The position numbers were made by a program, and so were the translations under genes. From contig NC_013889.1 of the NCBI RefSeq assembly GCF_000025545.1, positions 1,605,501 through 1,669,500 of the forward strand: 64,000 nt of DNA. Reading direction: 5' to 3'. The notes beneath the pieces are model-generated. The model saw nothing but the letters and a program-made list of their open reading frames with translations, did no database searches and was not told the DNA's origin. Source of the stretch: Thioalkalivibrio sp. K90mix (lineage in GTDB: Bacteria > Pseudomonadota > Gammaproteobacteria > Ectothiorhodospirales > Ectothiorhodospiraceae). This document shows, piece after piece, positions 1-7,894 of this stretch. Position 1 is the stretch's first letter. The number at the start of each line of letters is the position of its first letter.

Positions 1-337
1 CGATCCCGAGGCGGTCATCGACGCCCTGGTCCAGCTGGTGCGTCCGGGCGGCTGGCTGTTCCTCTCGACCATCAACCGCACCCCCCGCGCGTTCGCCGAA
101 GCGATCGTCGGTGCCGAATACGTACTGCGCCTGCTACCCACCGGCACGCACGAGTACAGCCGCTTTATCCGCCCCTCCGAACTGGGCGCGGTCCTGCGCA
201 AGCACCGCTTCGAGGTCACCGACATGACCGGGCTCACCTACTCGCCGCTGTCCGGCCGCTACCGTCTGGTTCCGCGCACGGACGTCAACTACCTGATGGC
301 CGCGCGCCGGCCTGAAGCCGACAGCGAGACCCCATGA
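1..337 (+). CDS. ubiG: Ubiquinone biosynthesis O-methyltransferase UbiG, C-terminal part
   Basis: The reading frame is open from base 2 and ends at 337, so the window cuts off the N-terminal half with the SAM-binding motifs. What remains has the family signature: RPGGWLFLSTINRTPRAF, then the YxxRLLPTGTHEYSRFIRPSEL segment and the closing DVNYLMAARRP. UbiG performs both O-methylations of ubiquinone synthesis at the membrane using S-adenosylmethionine. The stop overlaps the start of the next gene (ATGA), so the two are probably translationally coupled. Only the C-terminus is visible, but the family match is strong. Confidence 0.93.
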   Translation, partial: DPEAVIDALVQLVRPGGWLFLSTINRTPRAFAEAIVGAEYVLRLLPTGTHEYSRFIRPSELGAVLRKHRFEVTDMTGLTYSPLSGRYRLVPRTDVNYLMAARRPEADSETP

Positions 338-1020
338 GCCGCGAACTCCGCGGGGTCCTGTTCGACCTGGACGGGACCCTGCTCGACACGGCCCCGGACA
401 TGCACGCGGCGCTCACCGTGCTGCTGGCCGAAAACGATCGCCCACCGCTGCCCTTCGAGGCCGTGCGCAATCACGTCTCGCACGGCTCCCAGGCCCTTGT
501 GCAGCTCGGCTTTCCGGATGTCGAGGGTGCGCGCCGCGAGACCCTCAAGCAACGCTACCTGGAGATCTACGCCCGCGACCTGTGCATCGACACCGCTCTG
601 TTCCCCGGGCTGGGCCCCGTGCTGGACGCCTGCGAACAGCGCGGCTGGCCCCTCGGGGTCGTGACCAACAAGCCCGCCTGGCTGACCGAGCCATTGCTGG
701 AGACCCTGGGCCTGTCCCCTCGACTCGCCGCCATCGTCAGTGGTGACACGCTCCCGCAGCGCAAACCGGATCCCGAGCCGATGTGGCTGGCCGCGCGGCA
801 AACGGGTCTGCCCCCTGAACAGCTTTGTTACTGGGGCGATGCCGAGCGCGACATCGCCGCTGGCCGGGCGGCGGGTATGGCAACACTCGTCGCCCGATGG
901 GGCTACATCGATGCCAGCCAGAACCCCGACACCTGGGGCGCCGACGGCACGCTCGATCGCCCCGATGATTTCTGGCGCTGGCACCAGGCCAAAGCGGACC
1001 CGCAATGGCTGGCGAGCTGA
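334..1020 (+). CDS. HAD-family phosphatase, Gph or MupP type
   Basis: This is a 228-residue HAD-superfamily hydrolase. Motif I is DLDGTLLDT (nucleophile Asp11, acid Asp13). Motif II is around VVTNKP, motif III is the lysine in QRKPDPEP, and motif IV is WGDAERDIAAG. Such proteins are usually named phosphoglycolate phosphatase. In Pseudomonas the gene between ubiG and yciK is MupP, the N-acetylmuramate-6-phosphate phosphatase of cell-wall recycling. Here ubiG is directly upstream, and yciK lies further down after the squalene genes, so MupP is a real alternative. Sequence alone does not settle the substrate. It overlaps ubiG by 4 bases and rmuC by 16. Confidence 0.88.
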   Translation: MSRELRGVLFDLDGTLLDTAPDMHAALTVLLAENDRPPLPFEAVRNHVSHGSQALVQLGFPDVEGARRETLKQRYLEIYARDLCIDTALFPGLGPVLDACEQRGWPLGVVTNKPAWLTEPLLETLGLSPRLAAIVSGDTLPQRKPDPEPMWLAARQTGLPPEQLCYWGDAERDIAAGRAAGMATLVARWGYIDASQNPDTWGADGTLDRPDDFWRWHQAKADPQWLAS

Positions 1021-2333
1021 CCGAACTGTCGACCACGGCCTGGCTGGCCCTGGCCGCTGCCCTGCTGGTCGGGCTCCTGCTGGGATATACGCTGGCCAGT
1101 CTGCGCCTGAACCGTCGCATCGGGGATCTGCAAACCCGCAATGCCCGGCTGGAAGCCGAACTGGAGGGCGCCGAACAGCGTCGCGAGGACTTGCGTCAGA
1201 GTTTCGAGACCGCGCGGCAGGAACTGGATCGCTCCTTCTCCGCCCTGGCCAGCGAGGCCCTCGAGGCCAACTCCAACCAGTTTCTGCGTCTGGCCCAGTC
1301 GATCCTGACGCAGAAGCTCAGCGAGGGGCAGAACGAGATCGCGCGCTCGGAAAACAAGGTCGAGGCGATGCTCAAGCCGATTCGGGAGACACTGGGCAAG
1401 ACCGAGGCCGAAATCAACGCGATGGAACGCTCGCGTGCCCAGGCCTTCGCCGCCCTGAATGAACAGATCCAGCGCCTGAGCTCGGACAACGCCACCCTCC
1501 AGCGCGAGGCCCACAACCTGGTCCAGGCCCTCTCCCGCCCCGGCGTGCGCGGGCGCTGGGGCGAGCTGACGCTCAAGCGCGCCGTGGAACTGGCCGGCCT
1601 CTCGGCGCACTGCGACTTCACCGAACAACCCGCGCTGGACGGCGATGGCGGGCGCCAGCGTCCGGATCTGCTGGTACACATGCCCGGCAACCGGGCCCTG
1701 GTGGTCGATGCCAAGACACCACTGGATGCCTATCTGGACGCGGTCGCCGCCACCGATCCAGAGCCGCGCGCCGCCGCCTTCAAACGCCATGCCCAGCACC
1801 TGCGCTCGCGCGTCACCGAACTCTCCAGCAAACAGTACTGGGCCAGTGTCGAGCAGTCCCCGGAGTTCGCCGTCCTGTTCCTGCCCGGCGACCCGTTCCT
1901 GGCCGCCGCGCTGGAACACGAACCCGGCCTGCTGGAGTACGCGCTGGAGCGCCAGGTTCTGCTGGCCACGCCGAGCACGCTGATCGCCCTGTTGCGCACC
2001 GTCGAGTACGGCTGGCAGCAGTCCCAGCTCACCGAGCACGCGCTGGAGATTCGCGACCTCGGCGCGGAGCTCTCCCACCGCCTGGGCACCATGACCGAAC
2101 ACATGGCGCGCCTCGGCAAGGCACTGGACCAGAGCACCGACGCCTTCAACAAGACGGTCGGCAGCCTGGAGCGCCAGGTCATGCCCAGCGCCCGACGGTT
2201 TCAGGAGCTGGGCATCCGCGCGCGCAAGACCCCCGAGACCCCGGACACCCTGAACAATCGGGCTCGGCGCCCCGTCGAGGTCGATGATGCGGGCGACACA
2301 GGCGACGACAACAAGCCCGAAACGCAGGACTGA
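1005..2333 (+). CDS. rmuC: DNA recombination protein RmuC
   Basis: The 442-residue protein starts with one hydrophobic helix (about residues 8-28), followed by a long charged coiled coil (about 30-180). The RmuC core then follows, with RGRWGELTLKRAVELAGL and RPDLLVHMPGNRALVVDAKTPLDAY; the DAK motif matches the PD-(D/E)xK-like nuclease fold of this family. RmuC limits inversion at short inverted repeats, and its precise biochemistry is not well known. The ATG at 1005 lies inside the end of the phosphatase gene. The acidic C-terminus (after about residue 405) is probably disordered. Length is normal for the family. Confidence 0.93.
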   Translation: MAGELTELSTTAWLALAAALLVGLLLGYTLASLRLNRRIGDLQTRNARLEAELEGAEQRREDLRQSFETARQELDRSFSALASEALEANSNQFLRLAQSILTQKLSEGQNEIARSENKVEAMLKPIRETLGKTEAEINAMERSRAQAFAALNEQIQRLSSDNATLQREAHNLVQALSRPGVRGRWGELTLKRAVELAGLSAHCDFTEQPALDGDGGRQRPDLLVHMPGNRALVVDAKTPLDAYLDAVAATDPEPRAAAFKRHAQHLRSRVTELSSKQYWASVEQSPEFAVLFLPGDPFLAAALEHEPGLLEYALERQVLLATPSTLIALLRTVEYGWQQSQLTEHALEIRDLGAELSHRLGTMTEHMARLGKALDQSTDAFNKTVGSLERQVMPSARRFQELGIRARKTPETPDTLNNRARRPVEVDDAGDTGDDNKPETQD

Positions 2334-2337
2334 CCCG

Positions 2338-3216
2338 ATGGCCGGACATCCCGACATCCGTGCCGCCTACCGCCACTGCCGGGTCCGCGCCACCGCGCAC
2401 TACGAGAACTTCCCGGTCGCCTCCTGGCTGCTGCCCGCGCGACTGCGCGGACCCGTCGCCGCGATCTACTGCTTCGCCCGCGATGCCGACGACCTCGCCG
2501 ACGAGGACCAGCGCCCCGTCGACGAGCGACGGGCCGACCTGGTCGCCATGCAGGAACGCGTGCAGATTCTCGAAGATCCGGCCGCGGAGTCCGAGCCGGA
2601 ATGGATCGCGCTGGCTGATGCGCGGCAGCGCTTCGGCCTGCCCGCTGCCCCGTTTGTCGATCTGGTCGACGCCTTCATCCAGGACCTGGAACAAACGCGC
2701 TACGCCACCTTTGGCGAGGTCGTGGAGTACTGCCGCCGCTCCGCCAACCCGGTCGGCCGGCTGATGCTGTACCTCGACGGCAACCCCACCGAGGAGATGA
2801 TCGGCTACTCCGACGCGGTCTGCTCGGCCCTGCAGCTGATCAACTTCTATCAGGACCTGCACCAGGACCTCACCGAGAACGACCGGATCTATCTGCCACA
2901 GGACGAGATGGCGCAATACGGCGTCAGCGAAGAGACGATCGCGGCCGGCCAGACGACCTTTCAGTTACGCAACCTGATGCAGTTTCAGTACGCCCGCGCC
3001 GATCGCCTGCTGCGCGCCGGAGCACCGCTCGGCGGCATGCTGCGCGGGCGCATGGGCCTGGAGATCCGCGCCATCATCAACGGCGGCGCCCGCGTACTCT
3101 GGCGCCTGCGCCAGCAGGACGACGTCTTCGCCCGCCCGCGCCTGCGCGCCCGCGACGCCTGGGTCATCCTCGCCCACAGCCTGCGCCCGCGCCGCCGCAA
3201 GCGAAACGCTGATTAG
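2338..3216 (+). CDS. hpnC: Hydroxysqualene synthase HpnC
   Basis: This is a squalene/phytoene-synthase family protein of 292 residues. It carries the first aspartate-rich motif FARDADDLADE (about residues 45-55), and the second is represented by YQDLHQDLTEND. In the bacterial three-enzyme route HpnD makes presqualene diphosphate, HpnC turns it into hydroxysqualene and HpnE reduces this to squalene. All three genes are present here. An in-frame ATG lies upstream at 2284, but 2338 (MAGHPDIRAAYRHC) sits just after the rmuC stop and matches the family N-terminus. It converges with hemN, the stop codons overlapping by 4 bases. Confidence 0.93.
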   Translation: MAGHPDIRAAYRHCRVRATAHYENFPVASWLLPARLRGPVAAIYCFARDADDLADEDQRPVDERRADLVAMQERVQILEDPAAESEPEWIALADARQRFGLPAAPFVDLVDAFIQDLEQTRYATFGEVVEYCRRSANPVGRLMLYLDGNPTEEMIGYSDAVCSALQLINFYQDLHQDLTENDRIYLPQDEMAQYGVSEETIAAGQTTFQLRNLMQFQYARADRLLRAGAPLGGMLRGRMGLEIRAIINGGARVLWRLRQQDDVFARPRLRARDAWVILAHSLRPRRRKRNAD

Positions 3217-4601
3217 ACGACCTTCGAGTAGCGACGGCGTTCCTCGCGGTTGAGGTAGGCGTCGAAGGCCATGGCGATGTTGCGCAGCAGGAGTCGGCCG
3301 CGTGGCTGGACCTCCAGGCTGTCGCGGCCGATGGTGACGAGGCCATCGGCCTCCATCTCGGCCAGGCGGTTCAGGGCATCGGCGAAGGTCTCGCGGAAGT
3401 CGATGCCGAATGTGGCCTCGATGCCGCCGAAGTCGATCCTCGAGTGGCACATCAGCTCGCTGATCACGGCACGCCGCAGACGGTCGTCCTCGCTCAGTTC
3501 CAGGCCGCGGAAAACGGGCAACTGGCCCGCCGCCAGCCGTTCCTGATAGGCATCCACCTCGCGCAGGTTCTGACTGTAGCTGTCCCCGATCTTGCCGATG
3601 GCGGTGGGTCCGAGTGCCACGAGGTCGTACTCCGCCCGCGTCGAGTAGCCCTGGAAATTTCGTTGCAGGGTGCCCGCACGCTGGGCGATCGCGAGTTCGT
3701 CATCGGGCAGCGCAAAGTGATCCATGCCGATGTACACATACCCGGCGTCGGTCAGGCGCTGGATGGTCATCTCGAGGACCGCAAGCTTCTCCGTGGCCGG
3801 CGGCAGGTCGCCGTCGCGGATCTGGCGCTGCGTCTTGAACAGCTCCGGCAGGTGCGCGTAGTTGTATACGGCCAGCCGCTCCGGGCGGAGTTCCAGCACG
3901 CGGTCCAGTGTCGCGGAGAATGTGTCCACCGTCTGCAGGGGCAGCCCGTAGATCAGGTCCAGGTTGGTGGAGACAAAGCCGTGCTCGCGCGCCTGGCGGA
4001 CCGCCTGCTCGGTGACCTCGAATGGCTGGATGCGGTTGACGGCCTTCTGCACGGCGGGATCGACATCCTGCACCCCCACACTGATGCGGTTGAAGCCCAG
4101 CGATGCCAGAAGCGGCAGGGTACCGGGACGCACGGCACGCGGATCGATCTCGATCGAGAATTCCCGCTCCGGCCCCGTCTCCAGCGTGAAATGTCGACCC
4201 AGGGCCTTCATGACCCGGGTCAGATCCTCGTCGGACAGATACGTCGGCGTCCCGCCCCCGAAGTGCAGCTGGCGCACCGGCCGATCGCGATCGAACCACT
4301 CGCCCTGCAGGGCAATCTCCTGTTCCAGCGAGTCGAGATAGCTCGTCGCCCGCCGATAATTGCCGGTAATCACCTTGTTGCAGGCGCAGTAGAAACACAC
4401 CGTGTCGCAGAAGGGCACGTGGACATAGAGCGAGAGCGGTCGCGCCGCCCCTTTGACATTCGTCGCCCGCGCCACCCGCGCATAGGCCTGTGCGTCGAAC
4501 GCCTCGTGGAACTGCGGCGCCGTGGGGTACGACGTGTAGCGAGGGCCGCTGACGTCATAGCGACGCAAGACTTCAGGATCGAATACCAGACGCTGTTCCA
4601 T
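3213..4601 (-). CDS. hemN: Oxygen-independent coproporphyrinogen III oxidase HemN
   Basis: This is a radical-SAM enzyme converting coproporphyrinogen III to protoporphyrinogen IX without oxygen. The cluster-binding motif is CDTVCFYCACNK (CxxxCxxC), preceded by the family start YDVSGPRYTSYPTAPQF. Later come HFGGGTPTYL, EIDPRAVRPGTL, NLDLIYGLPLQT and GMDHFALPDDELA. I chose the ATG at 4601 (462 residues, MEQRLVFDPEVL), which matches known HemN starts; the frame is open up to 4652. The gene is antisense to the squalene genes on either side. An FNR/ANR-type box about 80 bases upstream predicts induction at low oxygen. Confidence 0.96.
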   Translation of the reverse strand: MEQRLVFDPEVLRRYDVSGPRYTSYPTAPQFHEAFDAQAYARVARATNVKGAARPLSLYVHVPFCDTVCFYCACNKVITGNYRRATSYLDSLEQEIALQGEWFDRDRPVRQLHFGGGTPTYLSDEDLTRVMKALGRHFTLETGPEREFSIEIDPRAVRPGTLPLLASLGFNRISVGVQDVDPAVQKAVNRIQPFEVTEQAVRQAREHGFVSTNLDLIYGLPLQTVDTFSATLDRVLELRPERLAVYNYAHLPELFKTQRQIRDGDLPPATEKLAVLEMTIQRLTDAGYVYIGMDHFALPDDELAIAQRAGTLQRNFQGYSTRAEYDLVALGPTAIGKIGDSYSQNLREVDAYQERLAAGQLPVFRGLELSEDDRLRRAVISELMCHSRIDFGGIEATFGIDFRETFADALNRLAEMEADGLVTIGRDSLEVQPRGRLLLRNIAMAFDAYLNREERRRYSKVV

Positions 4602-4678
4602 ACGGGTTTCCGCATCGGGAGGGCGGCCCTTGTGCCACCCTGACGCTTTCACCCTAAGCGCCCCCGAGACGGGCCTTG

Positions 4679-4692
4679 TTGATGTATGTCAA
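4679..4692. promoter_or_regulatory. FNR/ANR-type binding site upstream of hemN
   Basis: The sequence TTGAT-GTAT-GTCAA differs by one base from the FNR/ANR consensus TTGAT-N4-ATCAA. It lies about 80 bases before the hemN start and about 95 before hpnD on the other strand. hemN is a classical FNR/ANR target in Proteobacteria, so the placement is biologically sensible. No transcription start can be read directly. Confidence 0.75.
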
Positions 4693-4781
4693 AAGGCGTT
4701 TCGATCACCCGCGTCGTCCGCATCCCGGCCCCGCTGTGCTAGCCTTGCCGTCCCAAGACGGTACCCCGATCCCGAGCGCGT

Positions 4782-5639
4782 ATGTCCCCCGACGAATATT
4801 GCGAGGAGAAGGCCGCGAAGAGCGGCTCCAGCTTCTACTACGCATTCCGTTTTCTGGAACCCGACCGGCGCCGTGCGATCACCGCGCTGTACGCGTTCTG
4901 CCGCGAGGTGGACGACATCGTCGACGAGGTCCGCGAGGAGAGCGTGGCGCGCACCAAGCTTCAGTGGTGGCGCGAGGAGATCGAGCGCCTGTTCGACCAT
5001 CAGCCGCGCCACCCGATCACCCAGGCCCTGCAGCCGCATCTGGCGCCGTTCGATCTCAGCCGCGAGTACTTCGACGAGATCATCGACGGCATGCAGATGG
5101 ACCTCGACTACGACAGCTATCCCGACTTCACCACACTGTCGCTGTACTGCTACCGCGCGGCCAGCGTGGTCGGGATCCTGTCCGCCCATATCTTCGGCTT
5201 CTCGGACCGGCGCACGCTGAAGTACGCGCATGACTTAGGCATGGCCCTGCAGCTGACCAACATCCTGCGCGACGTCCACGAGGACGCAATGCGCGGCCGC
5301 GTCTACATCCCGCTGGACGAGCTGAAAAAGCACGGCGTAAAGCCCGAAGAATTTCAGGTCAACGTCACCGACGACCGCCACCGCGCCCTGTTCGCCGAGC
5401 AGGCCGAGCGGGCCCGCCGCTACTACCAGCGCGCGGAGGAGCACCTGCCCGCCGAGGACCGCTACCCCCAGCGCCCGGGTCTGATCATGGCCGCGATCTA
5501 CCGCACCCTGCTCGACGAAATCCAGGACGACGGCTACCGCGTGCTGGAGCACCGCGTACGGCTGACCCCGATCCGCAAGCTGTGGATCGCCTGGCGCACC
5601 GCGCGCCGCCTGAAGCGCGAATACCGCCGCGCGGGCTGA
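4782..5639 (+). CDS. hpnD: Presqualene diphosphate synthase HpnD
   Basis: This 285-residue squalene/phytoene-synthase family protein has both aspartate-rich motifs: REVDDIVDEV (about residues 44-53) and NILRDVHEDAMRGRVYIP (about 163-180). HpnD joins two farnesyl diphosphates to give presqualene diphosphate. The C-terminus is basic (RTARRLKREYRRAG), which suits membrane association. It is followed after 13 bases by hpnE and is clearly co-directional with it. Distinguishing HpnD from HpnC rests on the closer match to the HpnD-type N-terminus CEEKAAKSGSSFYYAFRFL. Confidence 0.93.
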   Translation: MSPDEYCEEKAAKSGSSFYYAFRFLEPDRRRAITALYAFCREVDDIVDEVREESVARTKLQWWREEIERLFDHQPRHPITQALQPHLAPFDLSREYFDEIIDGMQMDLDYDSYPDFTTLSLYCYRAASVVGILSAHIFGFSDRRTLKYAHDLGMALQLTNILRDVHEDAMRGRVYIPLDELKKHGVKPEEFQVNVTDDRHRALFAEQAERARRYYQRAEEHLPAEDRYPQRPGLIMAAIYRTLLDEIQDDGYRVLEHRVRLTPIRKLWIAWRTARRLKREYRRAG

Positions 5640-5652
5640 CCCCGCCCGCACC

Positions 5653-6987
5653 ATGGCCGCCGTTCCCGAATCGCATCCGGTCGTCGTGCTCGGCGCCGGC
5701 TGGGCCGGTCTGACCGCCGCGCTGACCCTGGCCCGGGCCGGCATCGCGGTCCACCTGATCGAGGCCGCCGCGACCGCAGGCGGGCGCGCCCGCAGCCTCA
5801 ACCGCGATGGTGCGGACCTGGATAACGGCCAGCACGTGCTGGTCGGTGCCTGTCACGCCACGCTGGACCAGCTGCGCTCAGTCGGCACCGACCCGGAGCG
5901 CGCCTTCGTGGCCCTGCCGTTCGGACTGCGCATGCATGCCCCGGGCCACCCTCACCCAGCCTTTACCCTGGAGCCCCGCTCGCCACGTCTGCCGGCCCTG
6001 GTTCATGGCTTGTGGCAATCGCTCGCGGGCACCCCGTTTCACCGCAGACTCCCGGCCCTGCTGGGGGCTGCCTCGATCCTGTACCGGCCGTTGGAGGAAG
6101 ATCTCGACGTACTCGAATGGCTACAGGCGCGTCATCAGCCGGACACGCTGATCCGCCAGCTCTGGGAACCGCTGTGCCTCGCGGTCATGAACACGCCAAT
6201 CCGCAGCGCCTCGGCGCAGATCTTCCAGAACGTGCTGCGCCTGGCCCTGAACCACGGGCCGGACGACGCGCGGCTGCTCATCCCGACTCGGCCGCTGGGG
6301 TCGCTGTATCCCGAACCGGCCCTGCGCGAACTGCACGAGCGCGGCGCCACGGTCGAAACCGGACGGCGCATTGTGGTCATCGAATCCAGGGGAACCGAGT
6401 CCCGCTATCAGCTCCGTGATCGTAACCATCACGTTACCCCTGCCAACGCGGTGATCCTCGCCACGTCGCCCAGCGCGGCCACTCGGCTCCTGCCCGAGGC
6501 CCCCGAGCTCCAGCCCCACCATCGGGCCCTGAGGGCCATGGGCGAGCGCAGCATCTGTACGGTCTACCTGCACTATCCGGACCCCGTCCTGGCACGCCCG
6601 CCGCTGCAGGGACTCCTCGACCAGCACGGACAATGGCTGATTCCCCGCCAGGTGGCCGGCGAGCCGAACTGGCTGGCCGTCGTGATCTCCACCGCGGACG
6701 ACCTGCCGACGATGACGGCGGAGGAGCGCTGGCGTCGGGTTGCTAAAGAGCTGGAACGGACCTTCCCCGAACTGGGAATGCCCCGGACCGGTCATGTCGT
6801 GTGCGAGAAACGCGCCACCATTGATGCCCGCGTCGATCTGGACGCGCTCCGCCCGGTAGCCGGCACCCCCTGGCCCGGGCTGTTCCTGGCGGGCGACTAT
6901 GTGACACCGGGCCTGCCCTCGACCCTCGAAGCGGCCGTGCAGTCTGGATTAGAATCAGCCCACAAGCTACTGGAGACCCTCCCTTGA
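5653..6987 (+). CDS. hpnE: Hydroxysqualene dehydroxylase HpnE
   Basis: This is a 444-residue FAD-dependent amine-oxidase-type protein. The dinucleotide motif is VVVLGAGWAGLTAALTLARAG (residues about 9-29), followed by an arginine-rich GGRARSL segment and DNGQHVLVGA. The C-terminal FAD signature is LFLAGDYVTPGLPSTLEAAVQSG. HpnE reduces hydroxysqualene to squalene, completing the HpnD-HpnC-HpnE route that can feed hopanoids; no squalene-hopene cyclase gene lies in this window. The stop TGA overlaps the TTG start of yciK, so translation is probably coupled. Confidence 0.93.
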   Translation: MAAVPESHPVVVLGAGWAGLTAALTLARAGIAVHLIEAAATAGGRARSLNRDGADLDNGQHVLVGACHATLDQLRSVGTDPERAFVALPFGLRMHAPGHPHPAFTLEPRSPRLPALVHGLWQSLAGTPFHRRLPALLGAASILYRPLEEDLDVLEWLQARHQPDTLIRQLWEPLCLAVMNTPIRSASAQIFQNVLRLALNHGPDDARLLIPTRPLGSLYPEPALRELHERGATVETGRRIVVIESRGTESRYQLRDRNHHVTPANAVILATSPSAATRLLPEAPELQPHHRALRAMGERSICTVYLHYPDPVLARPPLQGLLDQHGQWLIPRQVAGEPNWLAVVISTADDLPTMTAEERWRRVAKELERTFPELGMPRTGHVVCEKRATIDARVDLDALRPVAGTPWPGLFLAGDYVTPGLPSTLEAAVQSGLESAHKLLETLP

Positions 6988-7793
6988 CCGATCTCGACAT
7001 CCCTGCCCTGCTCGACTACCGCCCGGAACCGGGTGCCTTCAACGACCGCGTGATCTTGGTAACCGGCGCGGCCGCGGGCATCGGACGTGCAATCGCCCAG
7101 GCCTGCGCGGCGGCGGGCGCGATCGTCGTGCTGCTGGACAAGGACATCAAGGGGCTGGAGAAGACCTACGACCTGATCGAGCAGGAAGGCCATCCACAGC
7201 CGGCCATCTACCCGCTCAACCTGGAGGGCGCCACGGTCAAGGACTACGGCGACCTGGCCGAGAACATCCGCGACTCCCTCGGGCGCCTGGACGGACTGGT
7301 GCTGCACGCCGGCTGGGCCGGCACCCTGACCCCCATGAAGGGGTACGACCCCGAGTTGTGGTTCAAGGTCATCAACAGCAACCTGCACGGCCCGTTCTTC
7401 CTCGCCCAGGCCGTACTCCCACTGCTGGAGGACAGCCCGCACGGCAGCCTGGTCGTCTCCACTCAGGACTGCCGCAAGGCCTTCTGGGGCGCCTTCGGCA
7501 TGGCCAAGGCCGCGCAGGACGCGATGATCGACATCCTCGTGCGCGAACACCGCAACGAGAAGCACTTCATCCATGTGAACGGCATCGACACCGGCCCGGT
7601 CCGCTCGCGCTTCCGCGCCGGCCACTACCCGGCCGAGAACGCCGACAAGCTGCCGCGCCCGGAAGACGTCGTCGGCCCGTACCTCTACCTGCTCAACACC
7701 ACCGACCCCGCGCACACCGGCCTGCACCTGTCGCTGGAAGGCCATGTACCCGAGCCGGCACCCCGCCCGCACCACCAGCCCCAGGAGGGCTAA
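6984..7793 (+). CDS. yciK: YciK-type short-chain dehydrogenase
   Basis: This is a 269-residue SDR with cofactor motif TGAAAGIGRAIA (about residues 27-38). The usual SDR active-site serine and YxxxK are altered: the segment reads STQDCRKAFWGAFGMAKAAQDAM, so the classical tyrosine appears to be replaced by phenylalanine (FGMAK). The start is TTG at 6984, overlapping the hpnE stop. yciK is widely found next to ubiG and its HAD phosphatase in gammaproteobacteria. Here rmuC and the squalene genes lie between them. The C-terminus is proline- and histidine-rich. Physiological substrate unknown. Confidence 0.82.
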   Translation: MTDLDIPALLDYRPEPGAFNDRVILVTGAAAGIGRAIAQACAAAGAIVVLLDKDIKGLEKTYDLIEQEGHPQPAIYPLNLEGATVKDYGDLAENIRDSLGRLDGLVLHAGWAGTLTPMKGYDPELWFKVINSNLHGPFFLAQAVLPLLEDSPHGSLVVSTQDCRKAFWGAFGMAKAAQDAMIDILVREHRNEKHFIHVNGIDTGPVRSRFRAGHYPAENADKLPRPEDVVGPYLYLLNTTDPAHTGLHLSLEGHVPEPAPRPHHQPQEG

Positions 7794-7798
7794 CCCCC

Positions 7799-7876
7799 CT
7801 GTAGGAGGCCAGCCCTCTGGCCGATCGGGTGTCGGAAATGCCCCATCGGCCAGAGGGCTGGCCTCCTACAAGTGGA
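7799..7876. repeat. REP pair (inverted), GTAGGAGGCCAGCC type
   Basis: Two inverted copies face each other, the second being the near-exact reverse complement of the first: TGTAGGAGGCCAGCCCTCTG then GGCCGAT, against ATCGGCC then AGAGGGCTGGCCTCCTACA. This is a BIME-like arrangement between two convergent genes and could also act as a bidirectional terminator. Confidence 0.85.
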
Positions 7877-7894
7877 TGCAGCGGAGGTGGAGTC

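Noticed and set aside
903-2357. 484-codon minus-strand ORF opposite rmuC
   Set aside because: It is a mirror of the GC-rich rmuC codons. It matches no family, and rmuC on the plus strand is certain.
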